This document shows positions 42,447 to 51,242 of a stretch of DNA of 64,000 bases, piece by piece (within the stretch, counting starts at the first letter, position 1; each line of letters begins with the position of its first letter). The stretch comes from Butyrivibrio sp. (lineage in GTDB: Bacteria; Bacillota_A; Clostridia; Lachnospirales; Lachnospiraceae). Position numbers and translations under genes: made by a program. Under the pieces are notes generated by a model. That model saw only the letters and a program-made list of their open reading frames with translations. It ran no database searches and was not told where the DNA came from. The DNA is taken from contig JAILOW010000095.1 in assembly GCA_024690635.1 (NCBI GenBank), positions 15,913-79,912 of the forward strand. Reading direction: 5' to 3'.

Positions 42447-42668
42447 TCAGCTCCTAAAGCGTATTTCCACGTCTAAAAACTCGTCTATGATCTTAGATAT
42501 AAGAGCAACATCTGTCTTGACGCGCTCTGCATCTTTAGGGTTATCCTTTACATGGTTTCTTACATACATATCCACGTCTTCGTCGTTTAAAGGACGGCCT
42601 GTGAGCTCTTTGTACTTTTGAAGCTTGTTTTCATTAAGTCGTGGAAACATACCGTTATACTGAATCAT
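42447..42668 (-). CDS. Small hypothetical protein
   Basis: 73 residues, AUG after AAAGGAGCACTT. Charged and helical. It lies between the RecD2-like helicase and the 253-residue gene in the same operon. Unknown. Confidence 0.6.
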   Translation of the reverse strand: MIQYNGMFPRLNENKLQKYKELTGRPLNDEDVDMYVRNHVKDNPKDAERVKTDVALISKIIDEFLDVEIRFRS

Positions 42669-42683
42669 AAGTGCTCCTTTCTG

Positions 42684-45038
42684 TCAGCCTTCGCCCTGCA
42701 GTCTTTCTGCAAGTGCGGTGTTTCTCTTATTATCATCGGTTTTTCCAACAGCAATGTCAAATGCTGAGAGGATTTTACCATACTGGAATTTTTCTTCTCC
42801 GTAGAACCTAAATTCTTTCTTTGCTCTTGTCTCTCCTGTATAGAAAAGTGAGCGGTTAAGGAGAATATAATCGCCAAATGTATATGCCATCATCATGCAG
42901 GGGGCTTCTGAACCCTGGCATTTATGAAGCGTTGTTGCATAGGCAAGCGTAAGGTTTGGCGCTGTTGCCTTTGTATATCCGCCAACGGAACCGTCATCAA
43001 AAAGGACTATCATCTTGTAGGAGTCATTTTCTTCGTCGGGCATGATTTTCTGTACAATGCCTCTTTCCCCGTTGAAGATACCAAGCATGGGCTTTCCATT
43101 TCTTCTCATCTCAAAGTTGTAGTCGTTTTTTGTCTGCATTACACGATCTCCAACCCTGAATTTAAGATTTGCGGAGTATTCAGCTTCCATCTGACCTTTT
43201 GTAAACACATCCTGTAGGGTGCGGTTTAGTCTGTTTACAGAGACAATTCCCCGCTCTCTCATTGCTGTGCAGAGCATTACATTGGTTATGCCATACTCAG
43301 CGACCTTTTTCTTATAATCGTTTACGATAAGGTCTGCCAGGTTGTCGGCGTTGCCGGGGATATAGATAAAGTGCTCGTCGTAGCAGTATCTGTCTATCTT
43401 CATTCCTGCATTTATAAGCTCGGAATTATGTGCTATCGTGCCAGAGTTTCTATGGCCCTGCTTCAAAAGGATACAGGGGATAACCTCTGAGTCTATCATG
43501 TCCTTTAAGACCTTGCCGGGTCCTACGGATGCTATCTGGTCCACATCACCTATAAAGATGATATTGCAGTTTCTTGCAAATTTAAGGATCTTCGCCATAA
43601 GGAAGATGTCCACCATGGAAGACTCATCACATAATATCAGCTTATTCTTAGGTGAAATACCTGTCTTTTCCATAGAAAATACCGCCCTGTGAGCTGTCAT
43701 GGCATCATATCCGGTGCTTTCTGTCATTCTCTGAGCTGCCCTTCCCGTGGGAGCCAGCATTATGATGTCGCTCTTATCGTAATGTCTTCCTGCTGATAAG
43801 AAGCTCTCAGCTATGATCTCGGCAATGGCGGTCTTACCTCTACCGGGGCCGCCTGATATTATGGACACTCTGTTCATAAGTCCAAGATATACTGCTTTTC
43901 TCTGTTCCTCCGTAATCACAAAGGTTCCAGAGCCTGACTTTGACATCTCAAGGGTTTTTCTTTTTTCAACATTCTTTATGGACTCTTCAATTACTTCGGG
44001 CTTTATAAACCTTACGGAACGCTCTTTTAGCATTTCGCCAAGTGTCTGTGCAACAAACATCTCTGTGCTATACATCTTAGCTGTATATATCCTGCCGTCG
44101 TCATTAACAAGAGTCTCGTTTTCAACAGACTCTGAGATGGCATCAGCAAGTGTATCAAGGATAAGATTTCTTGATTCTACTGTTCTGTCTATCTTTTCAA
44201 GGGTTTCTGCAGAAGGGCTGTGGGCTTTGATAAACTTCTCCCTTCCCGTTGCCCATGCTTTTGCGGCATTTTCTGCAACTTTTTCGGTTGTGCCATCGTC
44301 AAACTTGGGCATAGGACAAAGAATATGCACTATCTGTTCCTTTATCTCTTCCATTGTTTGATAGCAGTGCCCTCCTGCTGACTGCGCATTTTCTATCACA
44401 TAATACACAGCCGCCTGAAGGCGGTATATTGAGTCGGGCTTGATGCCACATCCCATTGCGATTGCGTCTGCCCTTACAAATCCAAATCCGTCAAGATCTG
44501 TCTGAAGGACATAAGGGTTTTTCTTAAGCGTCTTTACCGCATCGTCGCCATATTTTTCATATATATGCTGTACCTGATTCTTAGTCCCTACCCCGTTAAG
44601 GAAAAGGACTATATCTTTGTACTTTTTGTTTTCTTCATATGACGGATAGGCTTTTTCTATGGTTGCTTCGCCTATTCCTTTTACTGTCGTGAGAAGCCTT
44701 CTGCCTTCTTCTGTCTCAAACATGGAAAGAGCATCTTCTCCGTATGCATTGGCTATTGCCTTTGCTTTGGTAAGGCCAATGTGTTTAATGTATCCGTCTG
44801 CAAGAAAGCGCACTACTCCTGCATTTTTGTCAGCTTCTACGCTAAGAACGGAAGATATTTTAAACTGTCTTCCGTATTTATTTACTTCTTCGGCGCCCTC
44901 AAGGGTTACAGCCATACCGATTGAAGCATCGGGGATTATGCCAACCGCAAGAGTCTTTTTGCCTGCGTTGACTATCTCATATCTACCCCAATCATTATCT
45001 TTTTGTGTAAGGATTTTCTTTATCTCTCCGGTTATCAA
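42684..45038 (-). CDS. RecD2-type DNA helicase (copy 1)
   Basis: 784 residues. The N-terminal region (OB-like start plus helix-hairpin-helix, VKGIGEATIEKAYPSY) and the SF1B motor are those of RecD2: Walker A ISGGPGRGKTAIAE (about 398), CDESSMVDIF (about 470), and TLHKCQGSEAP near the C-terminus. RecD2 unwinds 5' to 3' without RecBC and works in repair or replication. It heads an operon with two unknown genes and has its own element promoter. Confidence 0.88.
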   Translation of the reverse strand: MITGEIKKILTQKDNDWGRYEIVNAGKKTLAVGIIPDASIGMAVTLEGAEEVNKYGRQFKISSVLSVEADKNAGVVRFLADGYIKHIGLTKAKAIANAYGEDALSMFETEEGRRLLTTVKGIGEATIEKAYPSYEENKKYKDIVLFLNGVGTKNQVQHIYEKYGDDAVKTLKKNPYVLQTDLDGFGFVRADAIAMGCGIKPDSIYRLQAAVYYVIENAQSAGGHCYQTMEEIKEQIVHILCPMPKFDDGTTEKVAENAAKAWATGREKFIKAHSPSAETLEKIDRTVESRNLILDTLADAISESVENETLVNDDGRIYTAKMYSTEMFVAQTLGEMLKERSVRFIKPEVIEESIKNVEKRKTLEMSKSGSGTFVITEEQRKAVYLGLMNRVSIISGGPGRGKTAIAEIIAESFLSAGRHYDKSDIIMLAPTGRAAQRMTESTGYDAMTAHRAVFSMEKTGISPKNKLILCDESSMVDIFLMAKILKFARNCNIIFIGDVDQIASVGPGKVLKDMIDSEVIPCILLKQGHRNSGTIAHNSELINAGMKIDRYCYDEHFIYIPGNADNLADLIVNDYKKKVAEYGITNVMLCTAMRERGIVSVNRLNRTLQDVFTKGQMEAEYSANLKFRVGDRVMQTKNDYNFEMRRNGKPMLGIFNGERGIVQKIMPDEENDSYKMIVLFDDGSVGGYTKATAPNLTLAYATTLHKCQGSEAPCMMMAYTFGDYILLNRSLFYTGETRAKKEFRFYGEEKFQYGKILSAFDIAVGKTDDNKRNTALAERLQGEG

Positions 45039-45075
45039 AGACTCTTTCTCCGTTCTTTTGTGATTTTCTTAATAT

Positions 45076-45126
45076 GTTTCACATTAAGTATGGGAGGATT
45101 TTGTGTAATCTAACTTTTCTGTATGG
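45076..45126 (-). promoter_or_regulatory. Element promoter with variant box CTGTATGG (24-nt spacing)
   Basis: Reading the plus strand, CTGTATGG lies at 45119-45126; on the minus strand this is CCATACAGAAAA, 24 nt, then TCCCATACTTAATGTGAAAC. Only half of the palindrome is kept, yet the spacing is unchanged. Confidence 0.7.
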
Positions 45127-45233
45127 CAAAATGCTGTGAGAATAATTGCATACAGAAAAAGGAATAATTAAAGTTGCTGATGGTCAATCTTTGTGAGGGT
45201 TTTTTGAGGGTTTAGGTTGAGGGAGTAGGCTAA

Positions 45234-45264
45234 GAAAAAACACCCGCCAATTTGACGAGTGTTT
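45234..45264 (-). terminator. Rho-independent terminator
   Basis: AAAACACTCGTC / GGCGGGTGTTTTTT hairpin on the minus strand, about 90 nt after the gene ending at 45352. The rest of 45127-45351 holds G-rich GAGGGTTT repeats and no gene. Confidence 0.7.
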
Positions 45265-45351
45265 TGGCGAGCGTATTTTACAAGCAAGAGCCTGCAACGT
45301 GAGCCAACCTAACAGAATTATTCAGTATCATGTACTCTGCGCCCATGCAGT

Positions 45352-45738
45352 TTAACTTTCTTCTTTTACTCTTGCGGTCATTGCTCCGCGTTCCAGAGAC
45401 ATCATAGGTGCATTAAATCTCTGCGCTTCTTTGATGCACTCTTCTTTGTTGTTTATTTCTCCTTGTATAGCACTCTCCAACCATTCATAGACTTTCTCTG
45501 TATGTTTTTGTATCCATGCGCCAAACTCTGCCGCGATTTCTTTAGTAAAGTCATCGCCAACAACGCTTTCTTCGTAAGATTTGCCGTATTTTTCATACTC
45601 AAATTCGTCCCACAGCCAGTCTTCGATCAAAGACTCAAACCAGGTATGCCCCTGGTAAGAAATCTTTGATGCATTATAGTGGTCATCAGGTTCGATAAGG
45701 ATAATATCAGAAAATCCTCTGTAATGCGTCTGGCTCAT
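45352..45738 (-). CDS. Hypothetical acidic protein
   Basis: 128 residues, rich in Glu, Trp and Tyr; soluble. Its ATG overlaps the previous stop (ATGA), with GGAG seven nt upstream, so it is translated together with the 166-residue protein. It may be an accessory protein of the antirestriction or host-takeover type given its acidity, but there is no motif to support that. Confidence 0.6.
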   Translation of the reverse strand: MSQTHYRGFSDIILIEPDDHYNASKISYQGHTWFESLIEDWLWDEFEYEKYGKSYEESVVGDDFTKEIAAEFGAWIQKHTEKVYEWLESAIQGEINNKEECIKEAQRFNAPMMSLERGAMTARVKEES

Positions 45739-46235
45739 GTGGCAGCTCCTTTTGTAATCTCATTAGCAATTTCATGGACAGGATGGTTCTTTTCCATGAA
45801 TGCATTAACAGCATCAAAATCTTTCTTTGAAACTCCGTAAGGCATAAATACTACGATGATGCTGTCCTTTGTGCCATCACTCCATTCGCAGAAGTCCTTT
45901 TCGTACATTACCGTGAACTGTGGGAATTTCACTGCGATCAGCTCTGCAAAAACCTTTGCCTTGTCAAGATATTCCTCATAGGTAATTCCGTAACTTTCAG
46001 CAGTGTGCTGTGAGTATTCATCCTCGTATGCAATTCCATATTGCCCGTCAAGCTCTGTGAGATAGCAGCGGAATCCGTATCCATCAGTCCAAAGGGTATT
46101 GAAAAGTTCCTGTAACTGTACCGGAAGGTCTCTAACATCAATATCCTCTCTTGTCTCAACATCGGGTGTGAACAGATCGCCACAGCCGTTACTCCAGTAC
46201 CTGTATGATTTTGAAATCTCTTTTACTTTGCTCAT
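45735..46235 (-). CDS. Hypothetical acidic protein
   Basis: 166 residues, acidic, with Trp/Tyr-rich alpha/beta pattern (DGYGFRCYLTELDGQYG). AUG after AAGGAGAACAATA. First full gene of an operon starting from the promoter at 46431. Function unknown. Confidence 0.65.
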   Translation of the reverse strand: MSKVKEISKSYRYWSNGCGDLFTPDVETREDIDVRDLPVQLQELFNTLWTDGYGFRCYLTELDGQYGIAYEDEYSQHTAESYGITYEEYLDKAKVFAELIAVKFPQFTVMYEKDFCEWSDGTKDSIIVVFMPYGVSKKDFDAVNAFMEKNHPVHEIANEITKGAAT

Positions 46236-46271
46236 TATTGTTCTCCTTATTGGTTTTGTGGGGGTGTCCGC

Positions 46272-46438
46272 TTACGCAGACACCTTTTCACATGGTTTAC
46301 CATAAATATCTACAGCAAAATCCTCGTTGTCCTCTGCGCCATACTTATCGCAAAGTTTTTTAAACTCATTCTTAAGATAGCAGGTTGCTGAGTTACCATT
46401 CTTAGTTGAGCCTTTCTTTAAGTCTTTTGTGTCTAAAT
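46272..46438 (-). pseudogene. Open frame without start codon (possible gene remnant)
   Basis: A minus-strand frame of about 55 codons with protein-like composition (KNEFKKLCDKYGAEDNEDF ... GKPCEKVSA, then TAA) lies right after the element promoter. It has no ATG, GTG or TTG in frame, and the frame runs back through the promoter to a stop. It looks like the 3' end of a gene whose beginning was lost when the promoter came to lie here. It could also be chance. Confidence 0.3.
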
Positions 46439-46478
46439 TATGGGATTTTTTAGAGGCATGTTGGTTTTCTGTACAGTA
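46431..46478 (-). promoter_or_regulatory. Element promoter with CTGTACAG box (24-nt spacing)
   Basis: Box 46469-46476, AAAA, ACAT at box+8, then TCCCATAATTTAGACAC on the minus strand. Confidence 0.75.
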
Positions 46479-46484
46479 ATTTTA

Positions 46485-46513
46485 TTGCTTCTTTAGTGTG
46501 TTTTGTGCATAAT
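46485..46513 (+). promoter_or_regulatory. Possible host-type promoter of small plus-strand gene
   Basis: TTGCTT (46485-46490), 17 nt, CATAAT (46508-46513), about 19 nt before the ATG at 46532. It shares the region upstream of the divergent element promoter. Confidence 0.35.
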
Positions 46514-46531
46514 CAAATTATTGGAGGAGCT

Positions 46532-46792
46532 ATGTTTACAGAAAACGATTTTTTGCAGATAGATAAAAGCTTTGAGGTTATTACCAAAACTTCGTCGCAT
46601 ATCATCCTAAAAAGCCAGTGCGGGCACATTTGGGACATCTACTGCCGTGATATGGAGCGCGGAACAAGCCTTGTGCTGTATCACAAACATAAAGAAGGAT
46701 ACCCGTTTCATGAACAGCCCTTTATTCATCCGAGAACCGTGCAGAAAGCGATGGAGTATATAAGAAATCACGACAAGCATGTTAAAACATAG
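46532..46792 (+). CDS. Small hypothetical protein
   Basis: 86 residues from the ATG after GGAGGAGCT; an upstream GTG is less likely. Contains a CGHIWDIYC segment and several His residues near the end (YHKHKEGYPFHEQPFIH), so metal binding is possible. It stands alone on the plus strand, closed by its own terminator. Confidence 0.6.
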   Translation: MFTENDFLQIDKSFEVITKTSSHIILKSQCGHIWDIYCRDMERGTSLVLYHKHKEGYPFHEQPFIHPRTVQKAMEYIRNHDKHVKT

Positions 46793-46793
46793 C

Positions 46794-46821
46794 AAAAGAG
46801 AGCCGCAACGACTCTCTTTAA
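46794..46821 (+). terminator. Rho-independent terminator
   Basis: AAAAGAGAG CCGCAACGA CTCTCTTT hairpin immediately after the plus-strand gene stop. Confidence 0.75.
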
Positions 46822-46881
46822 CAGGAAAAAATTGAAATGGTATACTCTTGGCTCAAAGAGTTATTTAACGCATAAGCGAAT

Positions 46882-47589
46882 TTAGCAATAGGTCTTTTTA
46901 ATAAGGTCTCCAAGTGCCTTAATGATCATGGCATCACTTTCCATGATGGACACCCTGGTCCTTACAAGCATATCTGCAGTAAGTGAACTAAATTCGGGGA
47001 GGCTGAATGCTTCCATAATGGGAGCAGCATACTTTTCGTCGAATTTATTCTTTTTAAGAAGGGCTTTGACTTCGGCATCCTTGATCTGCTTAAAATTTAC
47101 CTCTTTTTCCATGGGCTTATTCATGGCTGTATCAAATGATTTAGCCCTGCCTCTTTTCTTTGCAGGCGCGGGATCTGTCTTTATCTCGCCATCTACTTTT
47201 TTTACTTTTTTTGGGCGCCCAACTTTTTCTTTGGCAGGCTCCGGCGCATTCTCCGTTTTGACCTGCGGTACAGAAGGAACTTTTACGGTTCTTTTCTGCG
47301 TCTTTGTAACCTTTGCAGGCGATCCGTTAAACACAGCTAAAAGAGCGCTGTCATTGGTATACAGCTTTGCGTTCTTTTCCAATATGTGCAGTTCTCCAAG
47401 CTTAAATGCATACTCTGCGATACTGCCTTTCCCTGCATAGACGATCTCAAAATCGCCCTTCATAACGCCAAGGACCGCAACGGGGACGGTCTCTGACTCT
47501 GTCGTAAGGATATATGCCTTGCCTTTATCTGTAAAAATACTCTTTTCAGGGATATATCCGTCCTTTAAGATGATGATTTTACACGCCAT
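46882..47589 (-). CDS. Hypothetical protein with AT-hook-like segments
   Basis: 235 residues. A ~100-residue N-terminal domain is followed by a Pro/Lys/Ala-rich linker with VGRPKKVKK and KKRGRAK, which resemble AT-hooks for DNA minor-groove binding, and a C-terminal helical domain. The start follows AAGGAGGAACCAGAA, the shared leader sequence. Likely a nucleoid-type or adaptor protein, expressed together with the second RecD2-like helicase. Inference only. Confidence 0.6.
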   Translation of the reverse strand: MACKIIILKDGYIPEKSIFTDKGKAYILTTESETVPVAVLGVMKGDFEIVYAGKGSIAEYAFKLGELHILEKNAKLYTNDSALLAVFNGSPAKVTKTQKRTVKVPSVPQVKTENAPEPAKEKVGRPKKVKKVDGEIKTDPAPAKKRGRAKSFDTAMNKPMEKEVNFKQIKDAEVKALLKKNKFDEKYAAPIMEAFSLPEFSSLTADMLVRTRVSIMESDAMIIKALGDLIKKTYC

Positions 47590-47628
47590 TTCTGGTTCCT
47601 CCTTGTATCGTTAATGTATTTATAGTTT

Positions 47629-49740
47629 TTATGCACTCCTTAACTTTTCTATTAGTCCGGTGTTTCTTGTAAACTCGTATTTTGAGCTTATGGCATCTTC
47701 AAGTGCATCTTTTTCGGAAAGGATCATTACATTTTCCTTTGCCCTTGTTATTTCAACATAAAGAAGCTGTCTCTGAAGCATTGATGCGGGCTTTTTGGGT
47801 ATGATGATAACTGCGTTCTTACATTCTGAGCCTTGCGCCTTATGCGCTGTTATGGCATAGGCAAGCTCGATATCCTGCAGTTCTGTTCCCTGAAGATATA
47901 CAGGACCGTCGTCAGTAGATATCTTTACATAGGTATTGCCATGCATTTTCTGTATAGATGCGACAGTGCCTTCTTCTCCGTTAAAATAGCCTTTTTCATA
48001 GTTATTGTGGTTAAATATTACTTTATCACCTACGCAGAATATATAAGGCCCGTATTCTACAAACTCGTCTGTTTTATTTTCAATCCGAAGAGCTTTATTT
48101 AAACAAATGGTTCCCGTTTTAAATTTTCTATTTCGGGATGGAGTGTAAAACTTGATATCAGTTATGCCCTTACTTCTGCAAGTGTTGGAGATAGATACTG
48201 CTCTCTTTACAAGCTCATCCTCGTTATCAAATCTTGCTATACAGAAAGTTTTGTCAGTTTCTAAAGTCTTGTCGCCTGCTATTACTTTCCTGCTGTTGTC
48301 TACGATAAGGCTTTTTCCCGTCTGTCTGAATATCTTTTTAAGCTCATAGCTCTCTATTTCTCCGCTCTCTATCATGTCGGCGAAGGTGTTTCCTGCATCA
48401 ACAGGGGGGAGCTGGTCCTTATCACCCAGCATGATGACGATAGCATCATTTTTAATGCATTTAAGGAGAAGTGCCATGATCTCATTGTCTATCATGGAAC
48501 ACTCATCAATTACAATACAGTCTGCAGTCAGTTTCTGTGTAGTCTCTTTCTTTTCTTTACCATCAAACGGGCATATCCCTATCATTTTATGTATGGTAAG
48601 GGCTGTACGCCCTGTATGCTCCTGCATTTTTCTTGCGGCGCAGCCGGTGGGGGCGCATAGAGCGATCTCCCTTCCAGGATTTTCCTTCTCATACTTTTTC
48701 AAAAGACCATTAAGAAGTGTTGTTTTGCCCGTTCCGGGGCTGCCGGTGATTATCTTTATGCCAGTTGATTTAAGGCAGTTAAAGGCAAGCCTTTGCTCGT
48801 CGGAATACTCTACATTAAGCTCTTTTTCTATATCTGACACCAAAACCGTGTCTTTTAAGGCTTTGCTTCCAAAATTAAGCCTTCTGATGTTGCAAATGAT
48901 ACTGTTTTCATTATTATAATCGCCCGCGGTGTATACATAAAGCGACTTTTCTTCTAAAACATATCTGTTGCTTAATACTTCTTCGGCAATAAAAAGGATC
49001 GGAGTCTTATAAAGATTTGCTTCGCTTTCAATCTTGGAGACCAAATTGCACAGATCGTCGAACGCAATGCGTGTATTTCCGCTTTTGTGGTTGTATTCAA
49101 GAGCGGTCTCTACAACAGAGCGGACCCTCTTTTCATCTATCGGGCTAAACTCTGCATCAAAAGCTATCTTTTCACACTGGGCGAATGTCGCTCCTGCGTA
49201 TCTTAAAATATAAGGGTTATTTATTACCCTTTCTTTTGAGTCTTTTCCAAATTTCTCAAATATCATGCATGCGGTAAAGTAGTCTCCACCTATGCTTTTA
49301 ATATAGTCAAAGGTATCTTCAAAATCAGTTATAGATTTAATAAATGAAAGTGCCCTAAAGATTGACTCTTTGTTGGTGGTAAAGCTTTGCATAAGCATAT
49401 CTAAGGAACTATTCCTTACTGCAGTTACCACTTCATTTCCAATCTCAGAGATGGTTATGTTGGCAACGGCGGCGCCTATACCATTAAACTTACCATCTGA
49501 TAAGAAATCATGCATCTGACGGCCTGTACCATCAAAAATATGGCAGGATGATATTGTAAAGACTTTACTGCCATCTGCCATGTCATACTGTCCGGTAAGG
49601 GATAGAGGACTATGCTGAGGATACGAATAAACCGTCCCAACGCACTTAACAGGAGTAGCGCCTATCCTTGCATAAAAAGCGCTCTCTCCTGTCTTTTCGT
49701 TTCTGTGTATGAACTTTTCAAAGATAACATCAATCTGCAT
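47629..49740 (-). CDS. RecD2-type DNA helicase (copy 2)
   Basis: 703 residues. Walker A ITGSPGTGKTTLLNG (about 333), CIVIDECSMIDNE (about 410) and AITAHKAQGSECKNA near the C-terminus show an SF1B RecD-like motor. It is clearly diverged from copy 1 at 42684 and has a shorter N-terminal part, so the two are old paralogues or separate acquisitions. Downstream of the DUF1064 gene by 12 nt, suggesting a helicase-nuclease pair. Confidence 0.85.
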   Translation of the reverse strand: MQIDVIFEKFIHRNEKTGESAFYARIGATPVKCVGTVYSYPQHSPLSLTGQYDMADGSKVFTISSCHIFDGTGRQMHDFLSDGKFNGIGAAVANITISEIGNEVVTAVRNSSLDMLMQSFTTNKESIFRALSFIKSITDFEDTFDYIKSIGGDYFTACMIFEKFGKDSKERVINNPYILRYAGATFAQCEKIAFDAEFSPIDEKRVRSVVETALEYNHKSGNTRIAFDDLCNLVSKIESEANLYKTPILFIAEEVLSNRYVLEEKSLYVYTAGDYNNENSIICNIRRLNFGSKALKDTVLVSDIEKELNVEYSDEQRLAFNCLKSTGIKIITGSPGTGKTTLLNGLLKKYEKENPGREIALCAPTGCAARKMQEHTGRTALTIHKMIGICPFDGKEKKETTQKLTADCIVIDECSMIDNEIMALLLKCIKNDAIVIMLGDKDQLPPVDAGNTFADMIESGEIESYELKKIFRQTGKSLIVDNSRKVIAGDKTLETDKTFCIARFDNEDELVKRAVSISNTCRSKGITDIKFYTPSRNRKFKTGTICLNKALRIENKTDEFVEYGPYIFCVGDKVIFNHNNYEKGYFNGEEGTVASIQKMHGNTYVKISTDDGPVYLQGTELQDIELAYAITAHKAQGSECKNAVIIIPKKPASMLQRQLLYVEITRAKENVMILSEKDALEDAISSKYEFTRNTGLIEKLRSA

Positions 49741-49752
49741 TAAGCTATCCTT

Positions 49753-50151
49753 TCAGATCTCCTTTATTCTTATGCCGTGTCTTTCAAGCATCAGCTTTCT
49801 TTTGATTATATATGTCGGAAGACGCATTCCTTTGGTGTCTTCCACAACTGTTTCGCCAGTGTCTGCCTTTGTATAGACAAAGTCTGCAAAATAGTCGCAT
49901 TCTCGCTCTATGACCCTGCCTTTCTTTATACCGCCCCTTTTACCGACGGTGTCAGGCTCTCTTTGGGCAGGGATAAGAACATATTTAACCTGTCTTTGAA
50001 GGTTTTGTATCTCGCCTGCCTGCTCCATAAGTAGCAGTTCCTTATATCTTCTTGCTTCCTTTTTCGAGTCAAAGCGCTGACCGTCTTCTTCTATCTTTTT
50101 ACTATGATATTTGCTTTTGTTACTGTAATGGAAATTACGCCATGCAGTCAT
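49753..50151 (-). CDS. DUF1064 nuclease-like protein
   Basis: 132 residues. SKYHSKKIEEDGQRFDSKKEARRY at the N-terminus, LLMEQAGEIQNLQRQVKY, CDYFADFVYTKADTGETVVEDTKG (acidic catalytic-like Asp/Glu/Asp/Lys) and IKRKLMLERHG fit DUF1064, a phage family related to restriction-type endonucleases. Probably a DNA-junction or structure-specific nuclease acting with the neighbouring RecD2-like helicase. Confidence 0.8.
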   Translation of the reverse strand: MTAWRNFHYSNKSKYHSKKIEEDGQRFDSKKEARRYKELLLMEQAGEIQNLQRQVKYVLIPAQREPDTVGKRGGIKKGRVIERECDYFADFVYTKADTGETVVEDTKGMRLPTYIIKRKLMLERHGIRIKEI

Positions 50152-50176
50152 AATCTATCCCTTCAAAACTTGTTGT

Positions 50177-50225
50177 CATATATAGTATGTGTTTTTTGTG
50201 GGCGATGTTAATTTTCTGTACAGTA
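50177..50225 (-). promoter_or_regulatory. Element promoter with CTGTACAG box (24-nt spacing)
   Basis: Box 50216-50223, AAAA, ACAT at box+8, then ACACATACTATATATGAC. Drives the DUF1064 / RecD2 / AT-hook operon. Confidence 0.75.
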
Positions 50226-50227
50226 AA

Positions 50228-50262
50228 CAAAAGAACCTGAGATATAAATCCCAGGCTCCTTA
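50228..50262 (-). terminator. Rho-independent terminator
   Basis: GAGCCTGGGATTTATATCTCAGGTTCTTTTG hairpin on the minus strand. No gene lies directly upstream, so it would end a short transcript from the promoter at 50405. Confidence 0.7.
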
Positions 50263-50404
50263 GCTTGACTACGTTGTTTTTACATGGCCTCCTTTCAAAG
50301 ATAATCCTCTGCGAGAGACCATATGGGCGCAAAGCTCCGCATGATCTCGCATTTAATACGAAGCATTTCCGCACTACGCAGTAAGTTTCTCCTCTTCATA
50401 AATG
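50263..50404 (-). ncRNA. Candidate short transcript without clear gene
   Basis: A promoter motif (50405) and a terminator (50228) enclose about 150 nt. A 34-codon frame starts at an ATG near 50399 but has no ribosome site; an AGGAGG near 50293 is followed at once by ATG TAA. It may be a small RNA, an antisense regulator or a very small peptide gene. Confidence 0.3.
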
Positions 50405-50423
50405 GTTACAAATAAATTATGGG
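50405..50423 (-). promoter_or_regulatory. Element promoter motif
   Basis: Minus-strand TTCCCATAATTTATTTGTAAC; good match, no box. Confidence 0.5.
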
Positions 50424-50443
50424 AAAACCTATGCTTTATAAAC

Positions 50444-50481
50444 AAAAACGCTGCCACCGAGGGTGTGGGTGGCAACGCTTT
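50444..50481 (-). terminator. Rho-independent terminator
   Basis: AGCGTTGCCACCC / GGTGGCAGCGTTTTTG hairpin on the minus strand after the OB-fold gene. Confidence 0.85.
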
Positions 50482-50499
50482 AAATGGCTATTTGTCTGG

Positions 50500-51123
50500 T
50501 CAGCCTTTATAAAGACATGCATCCAGAATTGTCAGGTCATTAAAGTCGGCATGGGTCCTGCCATTATATACCTTATAGCGCGTTTCTACGTTACATACGC
50601 AGCAGATCGTATCTCCCTGCTTGTATTCTTCCGTGAGGCCCGGAACATCGCTTAATTTGTGTGATAAGGATGCGGTTGTGGGCTTTCCGTTTGCAGTGGT
50701 ATCAAGGACATACCTCATCCACTCTCCATCATGCATCTTTTCCTTTTTTGCCGTCCTGATAGTGCCGGATAAGTGTACTATGCAACACAGGGGAACGCCG
50801 AACTTTCCTTTATTGTCTTTTCCAAAGATCATCTCGCACTGAGATATTCTCGGATTGATCTCATCTGCTATAAACTGCTGCTTGGTTCTTTTTGAGCCAT
50901 CTGCGCTTGTGTACGGCATGGCTTCTACGTGACCTTTGATGTTTACGTTTGCGTTAGGTTCTTTAGCAAACTCAGGAAGCGGCGTGTTGAGCGTTATCAA
51001 AAGTGTTCTTGCCAGCCCTGTGCCCTGCTGCTTGGAGCTTACCTTGATTCTGTCTCTTTTGCTGTCTTTGTCCAGTTCTCTTATCTTTCCTGTGACAAGC
51101 AGCTCGTTTACGTGTTCACTCAT
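50500..51123 (-). CDS. OB-fold (SSB-like) protein
   Basis: 207 residues. Two similar halves, each looking like an OB fold: NELLVTGKIREL ... ARTLLITLNTPLPEF ... VNIKGHVEAMPY, and CIVHLSGTIRTAKK ... CVCNVETRYKVYNG. This would be a third single-strand-binding type protein in the window beside SSB and the zinc-ribbon one. No acidic tip. Assignment by pattern, moderate. Confidence 0.55.
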   Translation of the reverse strand: MSEHVNELLVTGKIRELDKDSKRDRIKVSSKQQGTGLARTLLITLNTPLPEFAKEPNANVNIKGHVEAMPYTSADGSKRTKQQFIADEINPRISQCEMIFGKDNKGKFGVPLCCIVHLSGTIRTAKKEKMHDGEWMRYVLDTTANGKPTTASLSHKLSDVPGLTEEYKQGDTICCVCNVETRYKVYNGRTHADFNDLTILDACLYKG

Positions 51124-51165
51124 AAGATGAACCCTCCTTCTGTTAGAAAAAAGTAAAAATAACTG

Positions 51166-51228
51166 TCACATATAAAGAATAGGAGAATGGATTTCCATAA
51201 AAAATGTAGATTTGCTGTTTCTGTACAG
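51166..51228 (-). promoter_or_regulatory. Element promoter, long (37-nt) spacing
   Basis: Minus-strand CTCCTATTCTTTATATGTGAC at 51166-51185, box CTGTACAG at 51221-51228, gap 37 nt. The motif is weaker (CCTATT instead of CCCATA). Confidence 0.45.
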
Positions 51229-51242
51229 CTTTAACGATTATT

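Noticed and set aside
45195..45235. GAGGGTTT repeats as a CRISPR-like or iteron array
   Set aside because: Only two or three imperfect copies, with no regular spacing.
50135..50374. Minus-strand ORF of 79 codons
   Set aside because: No ribosome site; it crosses a terminator and a promoter, so it is unlikely to be translated.
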